From C-114 sp963719285 (GTDB lineage: Bacteria; Chloroflexota; Limnocylindria; Limnocylindrales; CSP1-4), in contig CAVRBO010000004.1 in NCBI GenBank assembly GCA_963719285.1, positions 372,001 to 436,000 on the forward strand: 64,000 bases of DNA. The letters are read 5' to 3'. Under the pieces are notes generated by a model. That model saw only the letters and a program-made list of their open reading frames with translations, was not told the origin of the DNA and did no database searches. The position numbers and the translations under genes were made by a program. Positions 28,679 through 37,357 of the stretch are shown piece by piece; position 1 is the stretch's first letter, and each line of letters opens with the position of its first letter.

Positions 28679-29505
28679 CGGTCGGTGAGCTGGCGCGAAC
28701 AGACGTCGATCCGGCCACGATCCTGGATGGCCTCGATTCGGGGCGGCTCCGGGCCGCCCGTCCGGATCCCGATGCGCCCGGCGGCTGGGTGGTCGACGGG
28801 GCCGTCAAGCGGGCGATCCTCGGCCGGTTCGCCGACCGGACGACCCGGGAGTGGCAGGTCGGCGATGCCTGGCAGTTCCGCGATCGTGCCGGCCTGCCGC
28901 TCAAGGATCTCCTCGACGGGCCCGAGGCGCGTGCGGCGGCCGCGGCGAACCGTGCCTGGCGGGTCGTCCCGGGCGGGACGACCGTCCGGGCCGGCGTCCG
29001 TCTCGGGCCGGGTGTGGTCATCATGCCGCCGTCGTTCGTGAACATCGGGGCCTGGATCGGGGACGACGCGATGGTCGACTCGCATGTGCTCGTCGGCTCG
29101 TGCGCGCAGATCGGCGACCGGGTCCATCTCGCGGCCGGTGTCTCGATCGGCGGCGTGCTCGAGCCGCCCGGCGCGCGGCCGGTCATCGTCGAGGACGACG
29201 CGTTCGTCGGGGCGGGCAGTGGCCTCTTCGAGGGCGTGCTCATCGGCCGGGGAGCGGTCATCGGGGCCGGGGTGATCCTTACCGGCACGTCGCGGTTGTA
29301 CGACCTCGTGCGCGAGATCGTGCTCGTCGGTACGACCGAGGCGCCACTCGTCGTGCCCGCGGGGAGCGTCGTCATCCCCGGCTCGCGCGCGCTCGCCGGC
29401 TCGTTCGCCGAAGCGCACGGCCTGACCGTCACGACCGCGGTCATCGTCAAGGATCGCGACGCCGGCACGGACGCGCGGACCGCGCTCGAAAGCGCCCTCC
29501 GGTGA
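28675..29505 (+). CDS. dapD: Tetrahydrodipicolinate N-succinyl/acetyltransferase
   Basis: 276 aa. An N-terminal helical domain is followed by a left-handed beta-helix of hexapeptide repeats (GTTVRAGVRLGPGVVIM, SFVNIGAWIGDDAMVDSH, CAQIGDRVHLAAGVSIGG), ending in a short C-terminal domain. The motifs ILTGTSRLYDLVREIV and PAGSVVIPGSRAL are typical of DapD. It acylates tetrahydrodipicolinate in the DAP pathway. The ATG overlaps the dapA stop (ATGA) and its stop overlaps lysA, so the cluster is translationally coupled. Confidence 0.92.
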   Translation: MTVGELARTDVDPATILDGLDSGRLRAARPDPDAPGGWVVDGAVKRAILGRFADRTTREWQVGDAWQFRDRAGLPLKDLLDGPEARAAAAANRAWRVVPGGTTVRAGVRLGPGVVIMPPSFVNIGAWIGDDAMVDSHVLVGSCAQIGDRVHLAAGVSIGGVLEPPGARPVIVEDDAFVGAGSGLFEGVLIGRGAVIGAGVILTGTSRLYDLVREIVLVGTTEAPLVVPAGSVVIPGSRALAGSFAEAHGLTVTTAVIVKDRDAGTDARTALESALR

Positions 29506-30848
29506 GCGCTCCTCCTGCCGCCCCCACGCGTCGGGACCTCGCCGAAGGCCGGATCGACACCGAGGACGGGATCGTCCGCGACGGCACGCTGGGCGGCCTC
29601 GACGCCGCCCGGCTGGCGGCCGAGCACGGGACGCCGTTCTATGCGTACGACCTCGATGTCATCGAGCGGTCGCTGGCGCGGTTGCGGGCCGTCCTGCCGC
29701 CGCGGTTCGACGTGGCCTACGCGGTCAAGGCGAACCCGGCCCTCGCAGTCGTCGCCCACCTCGGGTCGTTCGGCGTCGGCGCGGACGTCGCTTCGAGCGG
29801 CGAGCTCGACCTGGTGCGTCGGGCGGGCATCGCCGCGGCCGAGATCGTGTTCACCGGCCCGGGCAAGCGCGACGACGAGCTCGCCTCGGCCGTGGAAGCC
29901 GGCCTGCGTGCGGTCACGGTCGAGTCGCCGGGCGAGCTCGCCCGGCTCGAGGCGATCGCCGCGACGCGCGGCCGGCGCGTGCCGGTGCTGCTCCGGATGG
30001 CGCTCGGCGCGGGCACGCCCACGGAAGCGCATCGGATCGTCGGCGATGCGGGGGCCGGCAAGTTCGGCATGGACGCCGATGTCCTCGGCGCGGCCGCCCG
30101 TCGGGCGGCTCGCTCGCCCCATATCGAGCTCCTCGGCCTCCATGCGTTCGGTGCCTCCAACGTGCTCGACGCCGACGCGCTCGCGGCCCACGCCGCGACC
30201 ACGATGTCGGCGGCGCGCGCCGTGGCGGTCGCGACCGGCACGGCCATCCGCCTCGTCGACATGGGCGGCGGACTCGGCATCCCCTACGCGCCCGGGGCGC
30301 GACCGCTCGACCTGGCGGATTTCGGCGCGGCGCTCCGGTCCCTTGAGGCGACCTGGTCGGCCGATCCGATCACCCGTGACACCCGGGTCATCGTCGAGCC
30401 GGGACGCTACCTCGTGGCCCGGGCCGGCGCGTACGTCAGCCGGGTGGTCGACCGCAAGTGCGCGAACGGCACGACGGTCGCCATCCTCGACGGTGGCATC
30501 CATCACGTGCTTCGCCCCGCCCTCGTCCGCCAGGAGCACCGGGTCGTGCCACTCGGCCCGACGGCCACGGCGCGGGTGCCGGCGCGGCCCGGGCGGATCA
30601 CGATCGCCGGCCCTCTCTGTTCGGGCCTGGACGTCCTCGCCCGCGATGTCCGGATGGCGCCACCGGAGGTGGGCGACCTGCTCGCGGTCCTGGACGCGGG
30701 CGCCTACGGCTTCACCGAATCGATGCCCCTGTTCCTGTCCCACCCGAGCCCGGCCGAGATCGCCATCCGGGGTGGCCGCGCGGCGCTCATCCGCCCCCGC
30801 CTCGAACCCTCCGCCTGGCTCGACCGGCAGGTGCTGCCCACGTGGTGA
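29502..30848 (+). CDS. lysA: Diaminopimelate decarboxylase
   Basis: 448 aa, fold-III PLP decarboxylase. AYAVKANPALAVV carries the PLP lysine. HAFGAS, VDMGGGLGIPY (phosphate-binding glycines), VIVEPGRYLV and AGPLCSGLDVLARD (active-site Cys) follow in the usual order, ending LDAGAYGFTESMPLFLSH. It makes L-lysine from meso-DAP as the last step of the operon. dapC and dapE are not in the window. The GTG start overlaps the dapD stop. Confidence 0.9.
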   Translation: MSAPPAAPTRRDLAEGRIDTEDGIVRDGTLGGLDAARLAAEHGTPFYAYDLDVIERSLARLRAVLPPRFDVAYAVKANPALAVVAHLGSFGVGADVASSGELDLVRRAGIAAAEIVFTGPGKRDDELASAVEAGLRAVTVESPGELARLEAIAATRGRRVPVLLRMALGAGTPTEAHRIVGDAGAGKFGMDADVLGAAARRAARSPHIELLGLHAFGASNVLDADALAAHAATTMSAARAVAVATGTAIRLVDMGGGLGIPYAPGARPLDLADFGAALRSLEATWSADPITRDTRVIVEPGRYLVARAGAYVSRVVDRKCANGTTVAILDGGIHHVLRPALVRQEHRVVPLGPTATARVPARPGRITIAGPLCSGLDVLARDVRMAPPEVGDLLAVLDAGAYGFTESMPLFLSHPSPAEIAIRGGRAALIRPRLEPSAWLDRQVLPTW

Positions 30849-30856
30849 GGAGAGTT

Positions 30857-30873
30857 GCCGGGCTGGGCCCGGC
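30857..30873. terminator. Stem-loop between convergent lysA and desaturase
   Basis: GCCGGGC-tgg-GCCCGGC, a perfect 7-bp stem without a U-tract, lying in the 28-bp gap. It may serve as a weak bidirectional terminator. Confidence 0.4.
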
Positions 30874-30876
30874 CCG

Positions 30877-31866
30877 TCAGCGGGCGACGACGAGGCGTCG
30901 CTCGGATGACAGGGCGACCTTCTCCTCGAACCGCTTCGCCGCGACGTCGAGGGCGGCGAGATGCTCGGCGAGCTTGCGCCGCGCCTCCTCGGCCAGCCCG
31001 TCCAGGCCGGTCAGCTCGAAGATCCGCCAGTGGTTGATGATCGGCAGCAGGACTTCGTCGCGGTGGACGCGCAGATCGTAGATGCCGGCCTTGGCCATCT
31101 CGGCCGCCTTGCGCAGGAACCGCGGGATCCCGGCACCCGGCATCTGGAAGCGGAGGACCTCGTCGACGATCGCCCGGACCGCCGCGGACGGCTGGATCCT
31201 GAGCGCGGCGGCCATGATGTCGCGGTAGAACACCATGTGCAGGTTCTCGTCGGCGGCGATCCGGATCATGATCCTGTCCGCGACCGGATCGTCCGAGTAG
31301 CGGCCGGTGTTGCGATGGGAGATGCGCGTCGCGAGCTCCTGGAACGCCACGTAGGCCAGTCCGTGGAGGGTGTCCGGCGAGCCCAGGTCGTAGCCCTTCT
31401 GGAGCTGGGCCATCCGACCTCGCTCGAGCTGGACCGGGTCGATGTTGCGGGTCACGGTGAGGTAGTCCCGGAGGACGATCGCGTGGCGGCCTTCCTCGGC
31501 GGTCCACCGGCCCACCCAGTTGATCCACGCCCCGTCGCCGCGCCCGAACATCCCGTGGATGAGGCGGTGGTACGAGGGCAGGTTGTCCTCGGTCAGGAGG
31601 TTGATCTCGAACGCGGTCTGGGCCACGCCCGTCAGTCGCGGCTGGTCGGGCGTCCAGGGCTCCTTGTCGAAGTCGCGTCCGAGCCGGTACGGGATGTAAT
31701 CGTGGGGGAACCATTCCTGGGCGACCCTGGCGTGGCGGTCGTACAGGCGGGCCGCCTCGGGCTCGAGCTCGATCAGGAGGGCCTGCTCGGCGGGGGAGCC
31801 AAGGTCGGCGGAAGGCAGACTCGCGTCGGGTGCCGCCGTCGCGGGAGAGGTCGTCGTCTCGGCCAT
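30877..31866 (-). CDS. Acyl-ACP desaturase (ferritin-like di-iron)
   Basis: 329 aa. The di-iron ligands are visible in the two helices WTAEEGRHAIVLRDYL (EExxH) and AADENLHMVFYRD (ExxH), with another Glu in LLTEDNLPSYH. The arrangement matches soluble fatty-acid desaturase type 2 (DesA-like) proteins. It introduces a double bond into acyl-ACP using ferredoxin electrons, adjusting membrane fluidity. AGGA upstream of the ATG at 31866 supports the start. Its neighbours are unrelated, so it is probably monocistronic. Confidence 0.9.
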   Translation of the reverse strand: MAETTTSPATAAPDASLPSADLGSPAEQALLIELEPEAARLYDRHARVAQEWFPHDYIPYRLGRDFDKEPWTPDQPRLTGVAQTAFEINLLTEDNLPSYHRLIHGMFGRGDGAWINWVGRWTAEEGRHAIVLRDYLTVTRNIDPVQLERGRMAQLQKGYDLGSPDTLHGLAYVAFQELATRISHRNTGRYSDDPVADRIMIRIAADENLHMVFYRDIMAAALRIQPSAAVRAIVDEVLRFQMPGAGIPRFLRKAAEMAKAGIYDLRVHRDEVLLPIINHWRIFELTGLDGLAEEARRKLAEHLAALDVAAKRFEEKVALSSERRLVVAR

Positions 31867-32019
31867 GGTGAGTCCTCGGTCGTCGGCGGGCCGAGAGACA
31901 AGACTACAGACGGTCGCTCACCGATACGCCCAGGCCCGAAGCATAGTCCACGTGGTCCCGGACCCCGTCCACGGTGCTTGCCGGACTGCACGGACCTCGC
32001 GTCGACGGTGCCGTCCCTG

Positions 32020-33261
32020 TCAACGCGGCGCTTCCTCATGCGGCACGGCGCTGTCCAGGTCGAGCCGGCGGAGGCTCGGTACCGCGATGGCCACGACGCC
32101 CACGACCCCAAGGGTCAGGATCGCGCCGGCGATCACGCTCGTGGCGGTCCCGAGAAGGCGCGCGGCCACGCCGCTCTCGAACGCCCCGAGCTCGTTCGAG
32201 GCGCCGATGAAGACCCAGTTGACCGAGGCGACGCGACCGCGGATCCGGTCCGGTGAGAGGACTCGGACGATCGTCGAGCGGATGATCATGCTGATCCCAT
32301 CGGACACGCCACTGACGAACAGGGCCGCCAGCGACACCCAGAAGATGGTCGAGAGCCCGAACACGATCATGCTGGCCCCGAACCCGGCGACGCAGATCAG
32401 CAGCGTCGCCCCGGCGTGGCGGCTGGGCGGCCGGCGGGTGGCGATGAGCATGACCGAGAGCGCGCCGATCGAGGGCGCCGTTCGCAGCACGCCCAGCCCG
32501 ACCGACCCGACATGGAGGATGTCGGTCGCGAAGATCGGCAGGAGCGCGATCGCGCCGCCGAAGAAGACCGCGAAGAGGTCGAGCGCCATGGACCCCATCA
32601 GGGCCGGCGAGCCGGTCACGTATCGGATCCCGACGAGCAGGCTCTGGATGAACGGCTCGCCCTCGATCCGCTCCGGCATCGGCTTGGGTGAGATGACGAA
32701 GAGGCAGCCGGTCGAGATCGTCAGGAGGGCGGCGATCAGGGCGTATGTCGCCGGCAGGTCGACGACGGCGATCGCGATGCCGCCCAGGGCCGGTCCCACG
32801 ATCGCGCCGGCCTGGCTGACGCTGCTCGAGAACGAGATGCCGCGGACGGCCTGGGAGCGCGGGATGACCTGCGCCTCGAAGGCCGACAGGGCCGGTCGCT
32901 CGAAGCCGCTCGCGATACCGGTCACGAAGATGACACCGAGGATCGCGAGGAGACCCAGCGTCCCGGTCGCCGACAGGGCGGCGAAAGCGATGGCGCACAG
33001 AGTGACGACGGCGCTGGTGACGAGGACGATCGAGCGGCGGTCGCGCCGGTCCGCGACATGGCCGCCGAACAGGACGAGCGACAGCGCCGGGATCGCCTCG
33101 ACCAGACCCAGCCAGCCGAGCGAGAGCGGATCGCGGGTGATCTGGTAGGTCTGGAACGCGACGACCGTCGCCAGGGCGCTGACGGCGAGCGCGTTCGTCA
33201 GGCGCGCCCCGAGCAGCGCGCGGAACTCCGGCTGGGAGAGAAGGGGACGCTCGATCTGCAC
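32020..33261 (-). CDS. MFS transporter (EntS-like / MFS_3)
   Basis: About 413 aa with 12 predicted membrane helices. It begins VQIERPLLSQPEFRALLGARLTNALA, and has the loop motif GGHVADRRDRR between helices 2 and 3 and a mirrored IRGRVASVNW in the second half. This is the pattern of the enterobactin-exporter-like MFS_3 group; the substrate is unknown. GTG 33261 with AGGA 6 nt upstream is preferred to the much longer frame, whose first 78 residues are not membrane-like. Confidence 0.85.
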   Translation of the reverse strand: MQIERPLLSQPEFRALLGARLTNALAVSALATVVAFQTYQITRDPLSLGWLGLVEAIPALSLVLFGGHVADRRDRRSIVLVTSAVVTLCAIAFAALSATGTLGLLAILGVIFVTGIASGFERPALSAFEAQVIPRSQAVRGISFSSSVSQAGAIVGPALGGIAIAVVDLPATYALIAALLTISTGCLFVISPKPMPERIEGEPFIQSLLVGIRYVTGSPALMGSMALDLFAVFFGGAIALLPIFATDILHVGSVGLGVLRTAPSIGALSVMLIATRRPPSRHAGATLLICVAGFGASMIVFGLSTIFWVSLAALFVSGVSDGISMIIRSTIVRVLSPDRIRGRVASVNWVFIGASNELGAFESGVAARLLGTATSVIAGAILTLGVVGVVAIAVPSLRRLDLDSAVPHEEAPR

Positions 33262-33536
33262 GGGCGGTCCTGCTGGGCGGGACGATGAAGAAGGGCGGAT
33301 TCTCGCAGACGACCGGGCACCCGGGTCGTCGGGGGGCAAACCGCATCGAGGGACCGCGACGAAGTCGGCGGTAGACTGACCCGAGGCCCATCGCCCCGGA
33401 CTCCGGGACGCGATCGCGGCCCGGTAGGCTTTCAGGCTCCTCTCAGCCGGGACGCCGATACTGCCGAAGGGCCTCCCGACCGACGGTCGGAGCGCCACCC
33501 GCGACTGACCAGCCTGACTGGAGCTCGCATCGCCTC

Positions 33537-34388
33537 ATGACCGACCAGTTGGACGACGCTTCCCGTCCGCCGCCGGCGCCACCTCCGCGGCGCATCGCCC
33601 GCCTCGGCTCGCGGGTCCGGCGCGGGACGCCGTTCATCGCCGGACTCGGTGCCGCATTCATCGCGCTCGCCCTGTACGGGGCGTTCTTCCCCGGCCCGCA
33701 CCAGCTCACCCCGGCCGACGTCAGGCAGGACATCGCCTCCGCGCTCGCGTCCGTGACGCCCGCCCCGGCTCGCTCGCAGCTCGTCTACGCGGCCATCGAA
33801 CCCTCCCTCGTCATCATCGAATCCGAGAGCGTCGACGCGAAGGGCAAGGCCCAGACGGCACTCGGCACGGGCGTCGTCGTGGACATGGCCGGCGACATCC
33901 TCACGGCGCTCCACGTGGTGGACAAGGCGACCACGGTCAAGCTCACCTTCGCCGACGGGACGACCTCCGGCGCAGCGATCGCGGTCCGCCAGCCCGAGCA
34001 CGACATCGCGGTCCTGACCCCGATCCAGCCCCCGGCCCAGATCGTCCCGGCGACGCTCGGCAACCCGAACGCGGTCCGGGTCGGCAGCGAGGCCTATATC
34101 GTCGGCAACCCGTTCGGCCTCACCGGATCGATCAGCGCGGGCGTCGTCTCCGGCGTCGGCCGGACCTTCCAGTTCCCGGACAGCACCCAGCAGATCCACG
34201 GCCTGATCCAGGTGGATGCCGCCGTGAACCCGGGCAATTCGGGTGGGCCCCTGCTCAATCGCGACGGCCAGGTCGTCGGGATCGTCACCGGGCTCGTCAA
34301 CCCCACCAAGGAAGACGTGTTCATCGGGATCGGCCTCGCCGTGCCCATCGATGTCGCCGGCGGCGCCGCCGGCCTGCCGCAGTACTGA
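33537..34388 (+). CDS. HtrA/DegP-like serine protease without PDZ domain
   Basis: 283 aa. A Pro/Arg-rich cytosolic N-terminus and one membrane helix (about residues 32-51) anchor a trypsin-like S1C domain facing outward. The catalytic triad is His 126 (LTALHVV), Asp 156 (EHDIAVL) and Ser 235 (GNSGGP). Unlike classical HtrA there is no C-terminal PDZ domain. It is followed after 19 bp by moxR and the DUF58-VWA-VWA genes, so it probably handles secreted or envelope proteins in the same process. A TAGACT at 33372-33377 may be the -10, leaving a leader of about 150 nt. Confidence 0.88.
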   Translation: MTDQLDDASRPPPAPPPRRIARLGSRVRRGTPFIAGLGAAFIALALYGAFFPGPHQLTPADVRQDIASALASVTPAPARSQLVYAAIEPSLVIIESESVDAKGKAQTALGTGVVVDMAGDILTALHVVDKATTVKLTFADGTTSGAAIAVRQPEHDIAVLTPIQPPAQIVPATLGNPNAVRVGSEAYIVGNPFGLTGSISAGVVSGVGRTFQFPDSTQQIHGLIQVDAAVNPGNSGGPLLNRDGQVVGIVTGLVNPTKEDVFIGIGLAVPIDVAGGAAGLPQY

Positions 34389-34407
34389 CCACGGAGAAGG
34401 AGACCGG

Positions 34408-35424
34408 ATGCTGAAAGAGCGCGAGGCGGGCGTCCCCGCCACCGTCCCGATGGAGCGCCTGCTGTACGAAGTCAAGAAGGTCATCGTGGGGCAGGACCAC
34501 CTGCTCGAGCGGATGATCGTCGCGCTCCTGGCCCGGGGCCATCTGCTGGTGGAGGGCGTGCCCGGGCTGGCCAAGACGATGGCCATCAAGACCCTCGCCG
34601 ACGCGATCGGCGGCGACTTCAAGCGCATCCAGTTCACGCCCGACCTGGTGCCCGCCGACCTGGTCGGCACCCGGATCTACAACCAGAAGTCGGGCGACTT
34701 CCAGACCTCGCTCGGCCCGGTGTTCACGAACCTGCTCCTGGCGGACGAGATCAACCGGGCCCCGGCCAAGGTCCAGAGCGCCCTCCTCGAGGTCATGCAG
34801 GAGCGCCAGGTCACGATCGGCCGCGAGTCCCACAAGGTCCCGGACCCGTTCCTGGTCATGGCCACCCAGAATCCGATCGAGACCGAAGGCACCTACGCAC
34901 TGCCCGAGGCGCAGGTCGACCGGTTCATGATCAAGGTCCTCATCGGCTATCCCACGCCGACCGAGGAGTTCGTCATCGTCGAGCGCCAGACGAGCCCGCC
35001 CGAGGCCGTCCAGCGGGTCCTCTCCACCGACGACCTCCTGTCGCTCCAGCGCGACGTCGACAAGGTCTACGTCGACCCGGCACTCCACGAGTACGCCGTC
35101 CGGCTCGCGACCTCGACCCGCGCGCCGCGAGCGCATGGGATGCCCGAGCTCGAGCGCTACATCACCTACGGCGCCAGCCCGCGCGCCTCGATCAACCTGA
35201 TCCTGACGGCCCGCGCCCTCGCCTTCGTCCGTGGTCGCGACTACGCCCTGCCCCAGGACGTCATGGACATGGCCCGCGACGTCATCCGCCATCGCCTCGT
35301 GCTGTCGTTCGAGGCGCTCTCCGACAACGTCACCCCCGACGCCATCCTGTCGACGGTCCTTGGCCGCGTCCCGGTGCCCGTCGTCCCCCTCCGGGAGCAG
35401 TCCAACGCACGCGTCAGCGCCTGA
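34408..35424 (+). CDS. MoxR-family AAA+ ATPase
   Basis: 338 aa. Walker A GVPGLAKT (about residues 50-57), Walker B LLLADEINRAPAKVQSALL (109 on), sensor 1 ATQNPIE, and sensor 2 ASPRASINL are all present, as expected for the MoxR subfamily. These ATPases act as chaperones for VWA-containing partners. AAGGAG upstream fixes the start. It is followed by DUF58 and two VWA proteins, the standard partner set. Confidence 0.92.
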   Translation: MLKEREAGVPATVPMERLLYEVKKVIVGQDHLLERMIVALLARGHLLVEGVPGLAKTMAIKTLADAIGGDFKRIQFTPDLVPADLVGTRIYNQKSGDFQTSLGPVFTNLLLADEINRAPAKVQSALLEVMQERQVTIGRESHKVPDPFLVMATQNPIETEGTYALPEAQVDRFMIKVLIGYPTPTEEFVIVERQTSPPEAVQRVLSTDDLLSLQRDVDKVYVDPALHEYAVRLATSTRAPRAHGMPELERYITYGASPRASINLILTARALAFVRGRDYALPQDVMDMARDVIRHRLVLSFEALSDNVTPDAILSTVLGRVPVPVVPLREQSNARVSA

Positions 35425-36298
35425 GCGCGTCCTCCAGCGCCTCGACTGGCAGGTCATCCGGCGCCTGGATGGCCTGCTCCAGGGCGACTACCGGACCCTG
35501 TTCCACGGCAACGGCGTCGACCTGGCCGCGATCCGCGAGTACCAGCCCGGCGACGACGTCAGATACATCGATTGGAACGTCACGGCCCGGATGGACACGC
35601 CCTTCATCCGCGAGTACCACGAGGACCGCGAGATCACCGCGTGGTTCCTGCTCGATCTCAGCCCGTCCGTGGACTTCGGCACGGTCGACGACGACCGGCT
35701 CAAGCGGACCGTCCTCATCGACTTCGTGACGACGCTCGCCCGCCTGCTCACCCGGCGGGGCAACCGGGTGGGTGCCGTGTTCTACGGGAGCAAGGTCGAA
35801 CACACGATCCCGGCCCGCGGTGGCCGGGACCAGGTGCTCCGCCTCGTCCAGGACCTGCTCGGCCAGCCGCGGCTGCCGGGTTCGCCGTTCACCGACCTCA
35901 CGCCGCTGCTCGAGACCGCCAACAACGCGATCAAGCGCCGGTCGCTCGTGGTCATCGTCTCGGACTTCATCAGCGCGCCCGGCTGGGAGCGACCGCTCGA
36001 CCTGCTCCGCCGTCGCCACGAGGTCCTGGCGGTACGGCTCATCGACCCGCGCGAATCGGACCTGCCGAACGTCGGCCCGATCATCATGGAGGACGCCGAG
36101 ACCGGCGAACAGCTCTACGTGGACACCGGCGACAAGGGCTTCCGGCGCCGGTTCGCGGACGCGGCCTCCGTGCGCGAGGCATCGGTGAACGCCGCGTTCC
36201 GGCGGGCCGGCGTCGAGGCGGTCTCGCTGTCGACCGACGAGGATCTCGTCCGGGCGATCATCCGGATGGCGACGCTCCGCCGTCGGCGGCGGGCCTGA
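35360..36298 (+). CDS. DUF58 protein (start uncertain)
   Basis: Homology begins at about 35426 with RVLQRLDWQVIRRL and includes the DUF58 signature EYQPGDDVRYIDWNVTARM, then a VWA-like part with LLDLSPSVDFG (a non-canonical MIDAS) and VVIVSDFISAPGWERPL. No ATG or GTG lies near the expected N-terminus; the nearest in-frame start is TTG 35360 inside moxR, without a good ribosome-binding site. It may use a rare start codon and couple to moxR termination (35422-35424). It works with MoxR and the VWA proteins at the membrane. Confidence 0.82.
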   Translation: MAASRCPSSPSGSSPTHASAPERVLQRLDWQVIRRLDGLLQGDYRTLFHGNGVDLAAIREYQPGDDVRYIDWNVTARMDTPFIREYHEDREITAWFLLDLSPSVDFGTVDDDRLKRTVLIDFVTTLARLLTRRGNRVGAVFYGSKVEHTIPARGGRDQVLRLVQDLLGQPRLPGSPFTDLTPLLETANNAIKRRSLVVIVSDFISAPGWERPLDLLRRRHEVLAVRLIDPRESDLPNVGPIIMEDAETGEQLYVDTGDKGFRRRFADAASVREASVNAAFRRAGVEAVSLSTDEDLVRAIIRMATLRRRRRA

Positions 36299-36300
36299 CG

Positions 36301-37317
36301 ATGTCGTTCATCTGGCCGACGATGCTCCTCGCCGTCGCGGTCGTGCCCCTCGGCGTCCTGCTGTACCGCATCCTCGACGCCCGGCGACGGCGGGCGATGG
36401 TGGGGGGCGGGTTCGGCCTGACCAAGGGGACGGTCCACCGGCCGCTCGGCGTGCGAGCCCGGATCCCGGCCGCGCTGTTCGTGGCCGGCCTCGTCGTGCT
36501 GACCGTGGGGCTCGCCCGGCCCCAGGCGGTCGTGAGCCTGCCGCGCAACGAGGGCACCGTCATCCTCGCCTTCGACGTGTCGGGCAGCATGGCCGCCGAC
36601 GATCTCAAACCGACGCGCCTGGACGCCGCGAAGGCGGCCAGCGAGGCGTTCGTGAAGCGCCAGCCCGCCGGCGTCGTGATCGGGGTCGTGGCCTTCAGCG
36701 ACGCAGGATTGTCCGTCCAGGCGCCAACGGGCGATCAGTCCGCGGTGCTCGGAGCGATCGAGCGCCTCAGCCCGCAACGCGGCACGTCGCTGGGGCAGGG
36801 GATCCGGGCGGCACTGAACACGATCGCCATCGCCCAGAACAAGCCGTCGACCGACTACTACACGCGCTCGCCCGACCCGTCGGCCGGCGCCGCGCCGACC
36901 CTGCCGCCCGTCGCCCCGGGTTCGCACACCTCGGCGATCGTCGTCCTCCTGACCGACGGCGAGAACAACGCCCCGCCCCAGCCCCAGGACGCGGCCCAGG
37001 CCGCCGCCGACGTGGGCGTCCGCGTCTACACGGTCGGCATCGGCAGCGCGGCGGGCACGACCTTCGACGTGAACGGGTTCCAGGTCCACACCCAGCTCGA
37101 CGCGACCACGCTCCAGCAGATCTCCGACATCACCGGCGGGTCGTACTTCGCGGCGGAGGACGAGGCGGGCCTGGCCAAGGTCTACGACGAGGTCGACACC
37201 CAGCTCGTCGTGAAGCCGCAGCAGATCGAGGTCACGGCACTGTTCGCCGGCGCGAGCGCCCTGCTCCTGGCCCTCGGCGGCCTCACCTCGCTCGCCTGGC
37301 TCGGGAGGCTCCCGTGA
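36301..37317 (+). CDS. BatA-like VWA membrane protein 1
   Basis: 338 aa: two N-terminal membrane helices (about 5-25 and 57-75), an extracytoplasmic VWA domain with intact MIDAS DVSGS (92-96), Thr in GTSLGQGI and Asp in LLTDGENN, and a C-terminal membrane helix. This is the Aerotolerance/BatA layout. It starts 2 nt after the DUF58 stop and forms a set with the other VWA protein and MoxR. Confidence 0.9.
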   Translation: MSFIWPTMLLAVAVVPLGVLLYRILDARRRRAMVGGGFGLTKGTVHRPLGVRARIPAALFVAGLVVLTVGLARPQAVVSLPRNEGTVILAFDVSGSMAADDLKPTRLDAAKAASEAFVKRQPAGVVIGVVAFSDAGLSVQAPTGDQSAVLGAIERLSPQRGTSLGQGIRAALNTIAIAQNKPSTDYYTRSPDPSAGAAPTLPPVAPGSHTSAIVVLLTDGENNAPPQPQDAAQAAADVGVRVYTVGIGSAAGTTFDVNGFQVHTQLDATTLQQISDITGGSYFAAEDEAGLAKVYDEVDTQLVVKPQQIEVTALFAGASALLLALGGLTSLAWLGRLP

Positions 37318-37334
37318 TCGATCCTCGCCCGCGA

Positions 37335-37352
37335 CCTCCGTGCGACCGGAGG
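37335..37352 (+). promoter_or_regulatory. Hairpin masking the VWA-2 ribosome-binding site
   Basis: CCTCCG-tgcgac-CGGAGG: the 3' arm is the GGAGG Shine-Dalgarno of the gene at 37358. A folded stem would hide it, and could reduce expression of the second VWA protein relative to the first. Confidence 0.45.
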
Positions 37353-37357
37353 CGGTG

